Origin: Rhodospirillaceae bacterium
GTDB lineage: Bacteria > Pseudomonadota > Alphaproteobacteria > SP197
DNA: 64,000 nt
Reading direction: 5' to 3'
NCBI GenBank assembly: GCA_002722885.1
Contig: PBNE01000013.1
Location: forward strand, 62,001-126,000
The notes beneath the pieces are model-generated. The model was not told the DNA's origin and searched no databases. It worked only from the letters and a program-made list of their open reading frames with translations. Within the stretch, counting starts at the first letter, position 1. Every line of letters begins with the position of its first letter. Of this stretch, positions 8,858 to 17,020 are shown one piece after another. The translations under genes and the position numbers were made by a program.

Positions 8858-10258
8858 TCAACCGTTCCAGATGCCTTCGCGCACCAGATCGTCCTGCGTC
8901 GCTTCGATGGCATCACGCAGAATGTCGACAAACTCATCGATCTGCGCTTCGGTCATGATCAACGGCGGCGACATGACGTTGAGATGGGCGATCGGACGCA
9001 CGATCAGGCCATTCTTCTGGGCATGATTGGCGATGCGACCACCAACGTTGACCTCGGGCGGCAGCAGTTCCTTGGTCTCCTTGTTGGCGACGTTCTCGAC
9101 GCACATCATGAAGCACTTGCCGCGCACCTCCCCGACAAGCGGCAGGTCGTTCAGTTCACCGAGCTTCTGCTCGAAGTAGGGACCGACCTTGCGGACGTGG
9201 CCGCAGATGTCTTCTTCGTCGATGATCTCGATGTTCTTGATACCGGCGGCACAGCAGACCGGATGGCCCGAATAGGTGAAGCCGGTTGTGAACATCGCGC
9301 CGTCGGCCTGGGGCACGGACAGCACGTCGTACATTTCCTGGCTGATGATCGTGGCCGACAGCGGCTGGTAGCCGGAGCTGATGCCCTTGGCCGAGGTGAT
9401 GATGTCGGGAACGATACCAAACACTTCCTCGGACGCAAAGTAGTGGCCCAGCCGGCCGAAGGCCGTCACCACCTCATCGGAGATGTAGAGGATCTCGTTC
9501 TTCTTGCAGACCTCAAGCGTGCGCTTGTGATAGCCCTCAGGCGGCACAATCACACCGCCGGCGCCCATGACAGGCTCGGCGATAAAGGCGCCGATGTTCT
9601 CAGCCCCGACGTCCTCGATCTTTTTCTCAAGGTCCTCGATCAGCCAGTCGCAGAACTCCCCCACCGACATGCCCTCGGGCCGGCGGTAGGGATAGGGACA
9701 GGCGACATACTCGACCATGCTGTCGGCCTGATCGAAACCGATCTTGTCGAAGGCGATGCCGGTCAGCGCCGCGGCCATGTAGGTCTGGCCGTGATAGGCA
9801 TCGATGCGGCTTATGATCTTCTTCTTGGTCGGCTGGCCTTTCTGGTTCCAGTAGAAATGCACGAAGCGGATGGCAGAATCATTGGCCATGGACCCCCCGG
9901 TCCCGAAGAACATGTGATTGAGATCGCCCGGCGTACGCTCCGCGATCATGGCACCCAGAACACCGGCTGGCGGCGTCGAGAGATGCGAGAACGGCGAGTA
10001 GTAGGGAATCTCGCGGCACTGATCGGCGATGGCCTGGGCCATTTCCTCACGGCCGTATCCGATGTTGACGCACCACAGCCCGCCGATGCCGTCGATGAAC
10101 TTGTTGCCGTGGGTGTCGGTGACATGAATGCCCGCCGCCTCAGCCATAATGTCAGAGCCGTCTTCATCCCAGCGGGAAAAGTCCGTGAAGGGGTGAATGA
10201 CGTGATCGTGGTCCATCTGCCAGAGTTCTTCGGCAGTATGCTTGGCGTTTCTCAACAT
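8858..10258 (-). CDS. Class III pyridoxal-phosphate aminotransferase (omega-transaminase type)
   Basis: A 466-residue class III aminotransferase. The substrate-gate and cofactor motifs are present: GTGGSMANDSAIRF for the phosphate pocket, YHGQTY, ISDEVVTAFGRLG with the PLP-binding Asp, and SAKGISSGYQPL with the PLP lysine near residue 290. The length and GIGGLWCVNIGYG near residue 60 fit the beta-alanine/putrescine/taurine:pyruvate group rather than ornithine or GABA enzymes. A strong GGGAGAGGGAC site precedes the ATG. The gene stands alone, bounded by its own terminator and by the glutamate-synthase remnant upstream. With PotD-like proteins in the window a role in polyamine or amine use is plausible but inferred. 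Confidence 0.9.
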   Translation of the reverse strand: MLRNAKHTAEELWQMDHDHVIHPFTDFSRWDEDGSDIMAEAAGIHVTDTHGNKFIDGIGGLWCVNIGYGREEMAQAIADQCREIPYYSPFSHLSTPPAGVLGAMIAERTPGDLNHMFFGTGGSMANDSAIRFVHFYWNQKGQPTKKKIISRIDAYHGQTYMAAALTGIAFDKIGFDQADSMVEYVACPYPYRRPEGMSVGEFCDWLIEDLEKKIEDVGAENIGAFIAEPVMGAGGVIVPPEGYHKRTLEVCKKNEILYISDEVVTAFGRLGHYFASEEVFGIVPDIITSAKGISSGYQPLSATIISQEMYDVLSVPQADGAMFTTGFTYSGHPVCCAAGIKNIEIIDEEDICGHVRKVGPYFEQKLGELNDLPLVGEVRGKCFMMCVENVANKETKELLPPEVNVGGRIANHAQKNGLIVRPIAHLNVMSPPLIMTEAQIDEFVDILRDAIEATQDDLVREGIWNG

Positions 10259-10359
10259 GGCTCGTCCCTCTCCCTGAAGTTGGGTGTTGACGGAGTCTTG
10301 CCGGGCAGAGGCCGAAAGACCACCCCTTTTTTCCGAACGCCCGGTTAGAGTGGAGCTAA

Positions 10360-10842
10360 GTCAATATCTGCCTTGCCAACGAGGTGCGCGACCGCACGAG
10401 CGGCATTCCCATCGGCTACAAGCTCTCGGCCCAGCATATCGAAAAGGACATCGATGCAGCGCTCGAGGTCGGCGTCGATTACATCATCCTGGACGGCCGT
10501 GGCGGCGGCACGGGCGCCGCGCCAATCATCTTCCGCGACAACACCTTGGTTCCAACCATCCCGGCGCTGGCGCGGGCCCGACGGCATCTCGACGGGCTCG
10601 GACGCGACGACATCACGCTGGTGATCATCGGTGGCCTGCGCAAACCGGCCGACTTCATCAAGGCCCTCGCTTTGGGTGCCGATGCCATCGCGCTCTCGAA
10701 CGCGCCGATGCAGGCGATCGGCTGTATCGGCATGCGCGCCTGCGGCCACGACTACCTCTCAGGCTTCAATATCGACGACCTGACAACTTGGAAGAAGGAC
10801 ATGGCCGAGCTCTCGGGCGTGGCCTATGACGGTATCGGGTGA
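10360..10842 (+). pseudogene. Remnant of an FMN-binding glutamate-synthase-family gene
   Basis: The 160-codon frame matches only the C-terminal part of the GltB/GlxD-like FMN glutamate synthase domain: HIEKDIDAALEVGVDYIIL, DGRGGGTGAAPI, VIIGGLRKPADFIKAL and SNAPMQAIGCIGMRAC. About two thirds of the expected protein is missing upstream, where a TAA at 10357 closes the frame. The sequence also jumps from GMRAC straight to GHDYLSGFNIDDLTTWK. In family members these blocks are normally separated by about 45 residues that include iron-sulfur cysteines (CPVGIATQ region, recalled knowledge). Both a 5' truncation and an internal in-frame deletion are thus likely, and the product cannot be a working synthase. 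Confidence 0.7.
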
Positions 10843-10878
10843 TGACGTGCCAGGGTCCGATGACGTAGGGTCGCGCGC

Positions 10879-11094
10879 ATGGCAGGCAAGACGAACAAGA
10901 AGCGCATCATGGCGCTCTACAAGCTGCGGAAGCGGGCGGAAACCGGCACGGCCGAAGACTGGCTGGTGTTGGCGCAGGCCTATGAAAGTGGGGAGTTGAA
11001 CAAGCCGGAACCGGAGTTGGCTCGTGAGGCCTTTCGGCAGGCCGCACAGATGGGCAGCACCGAAGCCAGGCGCCACCTGGCTTCTCCGGACTGA
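10879..11094 (+). CDS. Small basic protein with one SEL1/TPR-like unit
   Basis: A 71-residue predicted cytoplasmic protein. A very basic start (AGKTNKKRIMALYKLRKRAE) leads into a single helical repeat of SEL1/TPR character (DWLVLAQAYESG and AREAFRQAAQMGS). No signal peptide and only a weak ribosome site are visible. Codon use fits its neighbours, so it is probably real. The function is unknown; one repeat would be enough only for a small adaptor. Confidence 0.5.
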   Translation: MAGKTNKKRIMALYKLRKRAETGTAEDWLVLAQAYESGELNKPEPELAREAFRQAAQMGSTEARRHLASPD

Positions 11095-11151
11095 ACATCG
11101 AAGCTGAGCATTCGAAGGGCGCACTCCAGCGTGCGCGCCACCTGACAAGGT

Positions 11152-11688
11152 TCAGGCATTCTCCTCAAACCACGCCAATTCCGCGCGCACGCGGTCAATA
11201 TCGCGGTCGAGCCAGGCGACGAAGTCTGCGTGCTCGTGGACCATGCGCTGACGCAGATCGAGCAGACGGGCGAGTTCGCCTTCCAGAGATTCGGCAAGAA
11301 GGTCGTGTTGCGTGGCGCGTTCTTCCGCACCAAGAAGATGCAGAAAGCGCATCTTGAGTGCTGTCAGAAGCTTGGCGTAGGCACCTGCAGGTTTGACAGG
11401 TGCGGCCAGAAGGCGCGCCAGTTCGGCCCTACCGTCATCCGTCAGAGTGACGTCGCCATCGCCGGGGTCTTCGGCGCCGTCGGCGATGGCGATGGCGATC
11501 AGGTTCTCGAAACGCAGGAGCTCAATCGACGACGACATCACGTCGACCGGTGAGCCACCATAACTCGCCGTGAACAGGCGGACCTCTGTCGCCAGCGCGG
11601 CATAGGTCATGGTCTCGCGGCAGGCCAGAACGCCCAGCGCTGCAAGGCGCAGGGCTTCGGCGGGCATGAGTGTGCGTTCACGTTGCAT
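11152..11688 (-). CDS. PadR-like transcriptional regulator
   Basis: A 178-residue protein. The N-terminal half looks like a winged helix (EALRLAALGVLACRETMTYA through LTDDGRAELARLL). The C-terminal half is an amphipathic helical region with the EERATQHDLLAESLEGELARLLDLR-type dimerisation pattern of PadR regulators, given here only by its key positions EER and LLDLR. It is divergent from the B12-dependent enzyme gene with 93 bases between the starts, so it probably controls the B12 enzyme/Ccr pair. The ATG at 11688 is preferred; a second in-frame ATG at 11712 is possible. Effector unknown. Confidence 0.65.
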   Translation of the reverse strand: MQRERTLMPAEALRLAALGVLACRETMTYAALATEVRLFTASYGGSPVDVMSSSIELLRFENLIAIAIADGAEDPGDGDVTLTDDGRAELARLLAAPVKPAGAYAKLLTALKMRFLHLLGAEERATQHDLLAESLEGELARLLDLRQRMVHEHADFVAWLDRDIDRVRAELAWFEENA

Positions 11689-11781
11689 AACCCATTGTAA
11701 CTTGAGGTGCATGGCCGTCACAACTGCCCGGCAGGAAAGAAGTCTCGACGGACGCTTGCGGGAAAGGCAAAGTCTGCCGCG

Positions 11782-13530
11782 ATGATCGCCGATCCCCTCG
11801 CCCGAACCTCCATCCTTCCCGAGCCGGACCTGCCGTCCGGCAAGAACCTTCTCGCCGAAGGTCGGAGTTTGGCCAGAGACTGGCAGGTCGGCCCATCGGC
11901 CTTCCTGAACCACGTCGGCGAGACGTCGGAAGCAGCCTTCAAACGGCGCAGCGTGGCCGACGGCCGGATTATGCGTCATGGCCAGATCGGTTTTCGCGAT
12001 TTCGAAAAGAGCCTGCGCTGCTACCACGAAATCTGGGAGACCTGCGACAGAGCCGGAGCCCGGGTGGACCGGTACGGCATCACACTTGACTGGGCGATGG
12101 GGTATCCGCTGGAGATGCGTAACGCAGGCCCGCGCGGTACCGGGATGTGGCTCGAAAGCCCGGAGCAGTTCGCCGACCTGACATCGCAGGCGCCGGTTGC
12201 ACCCCATTTCGGCGATTGGGTTCTGGGCTTTCCGGCTGCCGTGACCAACACCTGCTGGGCACTGGCGGCCGGCTGCACGTCGATCGGCAATCTGGGACAG
12301 ATCTTCACCTTCCGGCTGCCGGACTGGGACGACGATGTGACCAGCATCGCAGAAACAGTCAAAGCTCTGGGTCTGATCGCGGCCCAGCCGGTCGATGTTC
12401 TGGTGCACGCCAATCTCGACGACGGCTTTGCCGCCACCTTCCAGGATCTCGCGAGCTGTCTGGGTGCGGCCCTGATCGAACGACACATCGTGGAGGGCCT
12501 GATCGGTGGTTCGATGGCGCATTGCTACGGCCATCACTACTCCGAACCGGTCTCGCGCATGGCCTTCCACTTCGCACTGGCCGACGGCGCCACAGCGCCG
12601 GGTTCGATGGTCTATGGCAACACCACGGCCTATCGCGGTGACGAATCCCAGAACTACGCAAGCCTTGCCGGGTATCTGCTGACCGACATTCTGGGCCAGC
12701 AGGCCATGCCGTCGGGGCATGCCATCAACCCCGTTCCGGTCACGGAAAACGAGCGCATCCCCGATATCGGCGAGGTGGTCGCGGCCCAGCTCTTTGCGGA
12801 TCGTCTGATCGAACAGGCAGAGGGCCTGGCTCCACTTTGCGATGTCGACGCGGCAAGGGCCGAGGCCGCACGGATCGTGGCCGGCGGCCGGGCCTTTCGC
12901 GATCGCGTGCTGACAGGGCTGGCTGACCGTGGCTACGACACCACCTGTCCGTTCGAGCTGTTTCTGGCCCTGCGGCGCATCGGGGCGCGTCGGCTGGAGA
13001 TGATGTTCGGGGGGCACCAGCCTGTCTCGGCCTCACCCGTCAAGCGCGAGCTCGACGCCATGGCGGCGCAACGGCTCGATCAGATCGACATGGGTGTTCG
13101 CGACCTCATAAAGACCGCGGGTCTGCAGGCCATGGTGGCGACCAGCGATGTGCACGAACACGGCAAGACCCTTCTGGAAACCATGTGTGGGGAACTGGGA
13201 GTCGGGACGCTCGACGGCGGTCTCTCGGTCGATCCCGACGACCTGGTCACATCGGCGATCGACAGCGGTTGCGATCTACTCTGCATCAGCACCTACAACG
13301 GCGTTGCCCTCTCCTACGTATCTGCCGTGCTGGACGATCTGGCGACACGCGGTGCGGAGATCCCGGTTCTGATCGGCGGCCGTCTTAACCAGATTCCCGC
13401 AGCAAGCAACACCAGCCTGCCGGTCGACGTGACGACCGAAGTCTCAGCAAAGGGCGCTGTCGTGTGCGCTGACGCTCTCGATATGGTCCCCATTCTGGAA
13501 AAACTGGCGGCAGCGGCCGTTCGGGCTTGA
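11782..13530 (+). CDS. B12-dependent mutase-like protein: glutamate-mutase-like barrel plus cobalamin domain
   Basis: About 582 residues. The C-terminal ~150 residues form a cobalamin-binding domain: SDVHEHGK (DxHxxG) with axial His at residue 458, the ISTYNG strand in the SxL position, and VLIGGRLN with the second GG near residue 532. The N-terminal ~420 residues resemble the TIM barrel of the glutamate mutase E subunit in layout (GFPAAVTNTCWALAAGCTS, then MAHCYGHHYSEPVSR, then VYGNTTAYRG), but I cannot match it to a characterised enzyme. It lacks the CoA-binding features of methylmalonyl- or ethylmalonyl-CoA mutases. The start at 11782 follows GGGAAAGG; a GTG at 11707 would add 25 basic residues. 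The next gene, 72 bases on, encodes a Ccr homologue, so a carbon-skeleton rearrangement coupled to acyl-CoA chemistry is inferred. Confidence 0.72.
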   Translation: MIADPLARTSILPEPDLPSGKNLLAEGRSLARDWQVGPSAFLNHVGETSEAAFKRRSVADGRIMRHGQIGFRDFEKSLRCYHEIWETCDRAGARVDRYGITLDWAMGYPLEMRNAGPRGTGMWLESPEQFADLTSQAPVAPHFGDWVLGFPAAVTNTCWALAAGCTSIGNLGQIFTFRLPDWDDDVTSIAETVKALGLIAAQPVDVLVHANLDDGFAATFQDLASCLGAALIERHIVEGLIGGSMAHCYGHHYSEPVSRMAFHFALADGATAPGSMVYGNTTAYRGDESQNYASLAGYLLTDILGQQAMPSGHAINPVPVTENERIPDIGEVVAAQLFADRLIEQAEGLAPLCDVDAARAEAARIVAGGRAFRDRVLTGLADRGYDTTCPFELFLALRRIGARRLEMMFGGHQPVSASPVKRELDAMAAQRLDQIDMGVRDLIKTAGLQAMVATSDVHEHGKTLLETMCGELGVGTLDGGLSVDPDDLVTSAIDSGCDLLCISTYNGVALSYVSAVLDDLATRGAEIPVLIGGRLNQIPAASNTSLPVDVTTEVSAKGAVVCADALDMVPILEKLAAAAVRA

Positions 13531-13602
13531 CCACTACCCGGCCTGCGGGAAAGACTGCGCGCCACTTTTGTGCACTGCAACATGATCGACAGGAGAACCC
13601 CG

Positions 13603-14835
13603 ATGGAAATCTGCGCGCTTGGCGAACGTCCGCCCCTTGGTGAGGTTCCGGAAAAGATGCACGCGTTCCTGGTCCGTCAGGACCGGTTCGGCGAGCCCAA
13701 GGACGCGTGGCAGCGCGAAATCATCGACGTGCCGGAGATCAAGCCCGACGAGGTGCTAGTCTACAACATGGCCACCGGCATCAACTATAACAACGTCTGG
13801 GCTGCGCTGGGCATCCCGCTTGATGTGATTGCTGTGCGCCAGAAGCAGGGTGAGCCGGAGGATTTCCACGCCGGTGGATCCGACTGTTCGGGCATTGTCT
13901 GGAAGGTCGGCTCCGAGGTCACCAACGTGAAACCCGGCGACGAGGTTGTAGTGCACTCGGGCTGGTGGCCGGCCGACGATCCCTGGGTGCTTTCGGGCAA
14001 AGACCCGATGCTGGCCGAATCGACCCGTATCTGGGGTTATCAGACCAACTATGGCAGCTACTGCCAGTTCGCCAAGGCCCAGGCGCATCAGTGTCAGCCC
14101 AAGCCCAAACATCTCTCGTGGGAAGAGGCCGGCTGCTATCTGCTCTGCGCCTCGACCGCCTATCGCATGCTAATGGGCTGGGCCCCGAACACCGTCAATG
14201 AGGGTGATGTGGTGCTGGTCTGGGGTGCTGCGGGCGGTCTGGGTTCCTATGCCATGCAAATCACCCATGCGCTCGGTGGCAAGGCCATCGCGGTCATCTC
14301 AGACGAGGACAAGCGCCAGTTCTGTTTGGACCACGGCGCGGTCGGCGTGATCAACCGCAACGACTTCGATCACTGGGGCCCGATGCCCGACACCAACAGC
14401 CCGGAGTATGGCGCCTGGACCAAGGGCGCACGCGCCTTCGGCAAGGCGATCTGGGAAGCGGCCGGCGAGAAGGTCAGCCCGCAGATTGTGTTCGAGCATC
14501 CCGGCGAAGCCACACTGCCGACCAGCGGATTTGTTGCCGCGACCGGCGGTATGGTTGTGATCTGTGCCGGCACTACCGGCTACAACATCACGATGGATCT
14601 TCGCTATCACTGGATGCGCCAGAAGCGCTTGCAGGGCAGTCATCTTTCCAATGACGAGCAAGCCGCTGCGGTCAATCAACTCATGATTGACCAGAAGATC
14701 GACCCCTGCCTTTCGGACACATACACCTTCGACGAGATCGGCCACGCCCATCAACTCATGCGCGACAACAAACACCCTTACGGCAACATGGCATGTCTGG
14801 TGAACGCCACACAAACCAGACAGGGTCGCACATGA
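13603..14835 (+). CDS. ccr: Crotonyl-CoA carboxylase/reductase homologue
   Basis: A 410-residue zinc-free MDR-family reductase closely resembling Ccr of the ethylmalonyl-CoA pathway, which reductively carboxylates crotonyl-CoA with NADPH. Diagnostic blocks are [16 protein letters not shown] at the start, [27 protein letters not shown] (NADPH), [21 protein letters not shown], and [11 protein letters not shown]. The ATG at 13603 has an AGGAGAA site. The protein is slightly shorter than the ~430 residues of Rhodobacter Ccr, and GSYCQF replaces the usual GSFAQF near the proposed CO2 pocket, so true carboxylase activity should not be assumed. The usual ethylmalonyl-CoA mutase gene is not next to it; the atypical B12 protein is. 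Confidence 0.88.
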   Translation: MEICALGERPPLGEVPEKMHAFLVRQDRFGEPKDAWQREIIDVPEIKPDEVLVYNMATGINYNNVWAALGIPLDVIAVRQKQGEPEDFHAGGSDCSGIVWKVGSEVTNVKPGDEVVVHSGWWPADDPWVLSGKDPMLAESTRIWGYQTNYGSYCQFAKAQAHQCQPKPKHLSWEEAGCYLLCASTAYRMLMGWAPNTVNEGDVVLVWGAAGGLGSYAMQITHALGGKAIAVISDEDKRQFCLDHGAVGVINRNDFDHWGPMPDTNSPEYGAWTKGARAFGKAIWEAAGEKVSPQIVFEHPGEATLPTSGFVAATGGMVVICAGTTGYNITMDLRYHWMRQKRLQGSHLSNDEQAAAVNQLMIDQKIDPCLSDTYTFDEIGHAHQLMRDNKHPYGNMACLVNATQTRQGRT

Positions 14836-14903
14836 TCATCGAAAATCGCGTGATTTTAAGGTGTTAATGAGGGTTGTCATTCATTCGCGGGGATGACGCA
14901 GCG

Positions 14904-14931
14904 TTGCGCCGCAGCATTGCTGTGCTAAAAT
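14904..14931 (+). promoter_or_regulatory. Candidate sigma-70 promoter of the TolC-like gene
   Basis: TTGCGC (14904-14909) and TAAAAT (14926-14931) are separated by 16 bases. They lie about 57 bases before the ATG of the outer-membrane secretion protein, in the 152-base gap after the Ccr gene. The -10 box is good and the -35 box is fair. Confidence 0.45.
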
Positions 14932-14987
14932 GAACCCTTGCTGGACGGTGGGATGCCGTCCGGTGTGTTACGCTTGGGAGATTGGGC

Positions 14988-16925
14988 ATGGGCAAGCGGC
15001 TTGGTTTTGTTTCCGCAGCAGCGCTCTTGGCTGGGTTTGTGTTCGGTCCGACATCGGTGTCGGCCGATAGTCTGGACAACGAGATTCGTATTCTCCTCTC
15101 CGACAATCCGGAGCTTCAGAGTCTGCGAAACCAGGTCGAGGCAGCCGAAGAGGGCGTAAACGTCGCATTCTCCGGCTTTCTGCCGTCTGTCGATGTCGCG
15201 GCAGACTACGGTTACGAGTACACGGATACTGCCGCACGTCGTGCCACCAACCCCGGTGATCCCCTTTCGCTGATGCCCAACCGCGTGACGGCAACCATGC
15301 GCCAACGTCTGTTCGATGGTTACGGCACTCAGGCCGAGTTCGGCAGCGCCCAGATCAGTAGTGAACTGTCGTCTGTGAACCTGCAGACCCAGACGCAGGC
15401 TATGGTGCTGCAGGGCGTAACCGCCTATCTGAACGTTCTGCGCGCGATGGAGCTGATTGACCTTTCAACGCGCAATGTCGGTGTAATCCAGACACAGCTC
15501 GATCTGGAAACCGAACGCGTCGAGCGCGGTTCCGGCATCACGCTGGATGAACTTCAGGCCAAGACACGGTTGCAGATCGCGCAGGAACGGCGCGTTGCCT
15601 TTGAAGGCACGCTGCAGCAGGCCACTGCCCGCTATATCCGACTATTCGGCCACGAGCCCAACCTTGCCGACATGAGCCTACCGGTTATCCCGGGTGGCGA
15701 GATTCCCGGCAATCTGGACACAGCGATTGCCGTCGCGATCGCGGAGAACCCCCAGGTCGAAAGCAGCGAACTTGCCGTCGAACTCGCCGATGAGGGACGT
15801 GTTTCGGCACGATCGACTTACTGGCCGACCCTGGATCTGGTCGGACGCCTAAACTGGGAAGACGATGTCGCCGGAACCATCGGCATTCGCCGTGACGCCG
15901 CTGTCATCGTGGAAGCCAGCTGGCAGCTCTTTGCCGGCTTCGCCAACCAGGCGGGCTTGGCACAGTCAGCCTATCAGTATGTCGCTTCGGTCCACGACCG
16001 CACCGCCGTCAATCGCATCGTGGTGCGCGACACCGAACTGGCATGGGAACAATTGCGTACCGCACAGGAACGGGTGGGCCTTCTGGTCAACGCGGTTGCT
16101 ATTGCCGAGGAGGTTCATGCCTCCCGCGTGCGTTTGCGCGATGCCGGCCAGGAGACCGTCCTGAACGTACTGGATGCCGAGAACGAAGTGTTCAACGCCC
16201 AGATCAATCTGGTGACCGCCCAGTACGATGGGTACATCGGCGTCTTCCGCCTGTTGCTCGCCATGGGCCGCCTGACCCCGAACCGTTTGGGTGCCGAAAC
16301 CGACCTGTCGTCAATCGAGACCGATGTCGATGTCGAGAACTATGCCGTCGCGGCCAGCGCCGACGCCGACACGGTGACCCTTGCCACGACCGAAATTGAG
16401 CCCGAGCCTTTTGAGGTTGTGGCGGTTGAGCCCGTTGTCACGGAGCCGGTCGAGGTCGAGATCGTGGCCGACAACGAACCCATCGCGTGGCCGGAGCCAG
16501 AGGTTGAAGCCGTTGCGGCAGCCGCCGTTGTGACAGCAGCAACCTTGGAGCCGGAGGCCGAGCCGGTCGAAGGCATGACGGCAGCACTCGAATCCTTCGA
16601 AGCCGAAACGGTGACGGCGGAGGCCGAAGTGGTCGAGACGGTTGCGGTCTTGTCCGAGGTCGACGCGCCCGAGGCGGAAACAATCGCCGTTGAGGAAGAG
16701 ATAGTCGTCCCGGCGCCTGCACCGGAGCCTGAGGTCGTGGCCGTCGAAGAGGTCTTGGCCGTCGAAGAGGTCGTGATCGAAACGCCCGAACCCGAAGTGT
16801 TCTATGTTGTCGAGGTCGTGGCTGTCGAGGAGCCCAACGCTGTCGCAGAGACCGTTCAGCTTTTAACGGCCGACCTTCAGACCACGGCCGACCTCAACCT
16901 GACACGCAGTTGGGGCTTCGAGTAA
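14988..16925 (+). CDS. TolC-family type I secretion outer-membrane protein with acidic C-terminal tail
   Basis: A 645-residue exported protein. After a signal peptide (cleaved near SVSA) comes a normal TolC-type repeat pair: LRNQVEAAEEGVNVAFSGFL and ATMRQRLFDGYGTQAEFGSA in the first half, then ENPQVESSELAVELADEG and ASWQLFAGFANQAG in the second, ending at RLLLAMGRLTPNRLG. This part is the expected ~430 residues. It is followed by about 205 extra residues of low-complexity Val/Glu/Pro/Ala sequence (16300-16925) with repeats of VAVEEV and PEPEV. In TolC proteins the C-terminus is periplasmic, so the tail would hang in the periplasm. The partner ABC and HlyD genes follow after a cyclase gene on the other strand. 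GGGAG precedes the ATG at 14988. Confidence 0.88.
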   Translation: MGKRLGFVSAAALLAGFVFGPTSVSADSLDNEIRILLSDNPELQSLRNQVEAAEEGVNVAFSGFLPSVDVAADYGYEYTDTAARRATNPGDPLSLMPNRVTATMRQRLFDGYGTQAEFGSAQISSELSSVNLQTQTQAMVLQGVTAYLNVLRAMELIDLSTRNVGVIQTQLDLETERVERGSGITLDELQAKTRLQIAQERRVAFEGTLQQATARYIRLFGHEPNLADMSLPVIPGGEIPGNLDTAIAVAIAENPQVESSELAVELADEGRVSARSTYWPTLDLVGRLNWEDDVAGTIGIRRDAAVIVEASWQLFAGFANQAGLAQSAYQYVASVHDRTAVNRIVVRDTELAWEQLRTAQERVGLLVNAVAIAEEVHASRVRLRDAGQETVLNVLDAENEVFNAQINLVTAQYDGYIGVFRLLLAMGRLTPNRLGAETDLSSIETDVDVENYAVAASADADTVTLATTEIEPEPFEVVAVEPVVTEPVEVEIVADNEPIAWPEPEVEAVAAAAVVTAATLEPEAEPVEGMTAALESFEAETVTAEAEVVETVAVLSEVDAPEAETIAVEEEIVVPAPAPEPEVVAVEEVLAVEEVVIETPEPEVFYVVEVVAVEEPNAVAETVQLLTADLQTTADLNLTRSWGFE

Positions 16926-17020
16926 GCCGCCATCCCGCTCGACTGACCGGTCGGGACATCGATCGCCAGCACTCCAAGTGCCATGTGCCTCGCCGGGCCA
17001 GCCGTTAGTCCGATTGCCTG

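Noticed and set aside
8711..10348. Long open frame antisense to the class III aminotransferase
   Set aside because: Low-complexity, His/Asp/Arg-rich composition typical of antisense reading of GC-rich genes; the aminotransferase motifs on the other strand are complete.
11782..13530. Identification as canonical ethylmalonyl-CoA or methylmalonyl-CoA mutase because of the neighbouring Ccr
   Set aside because: The barrel lacks the N-terminal CoA-binding features of those mutases; only the B12 domain is clear.
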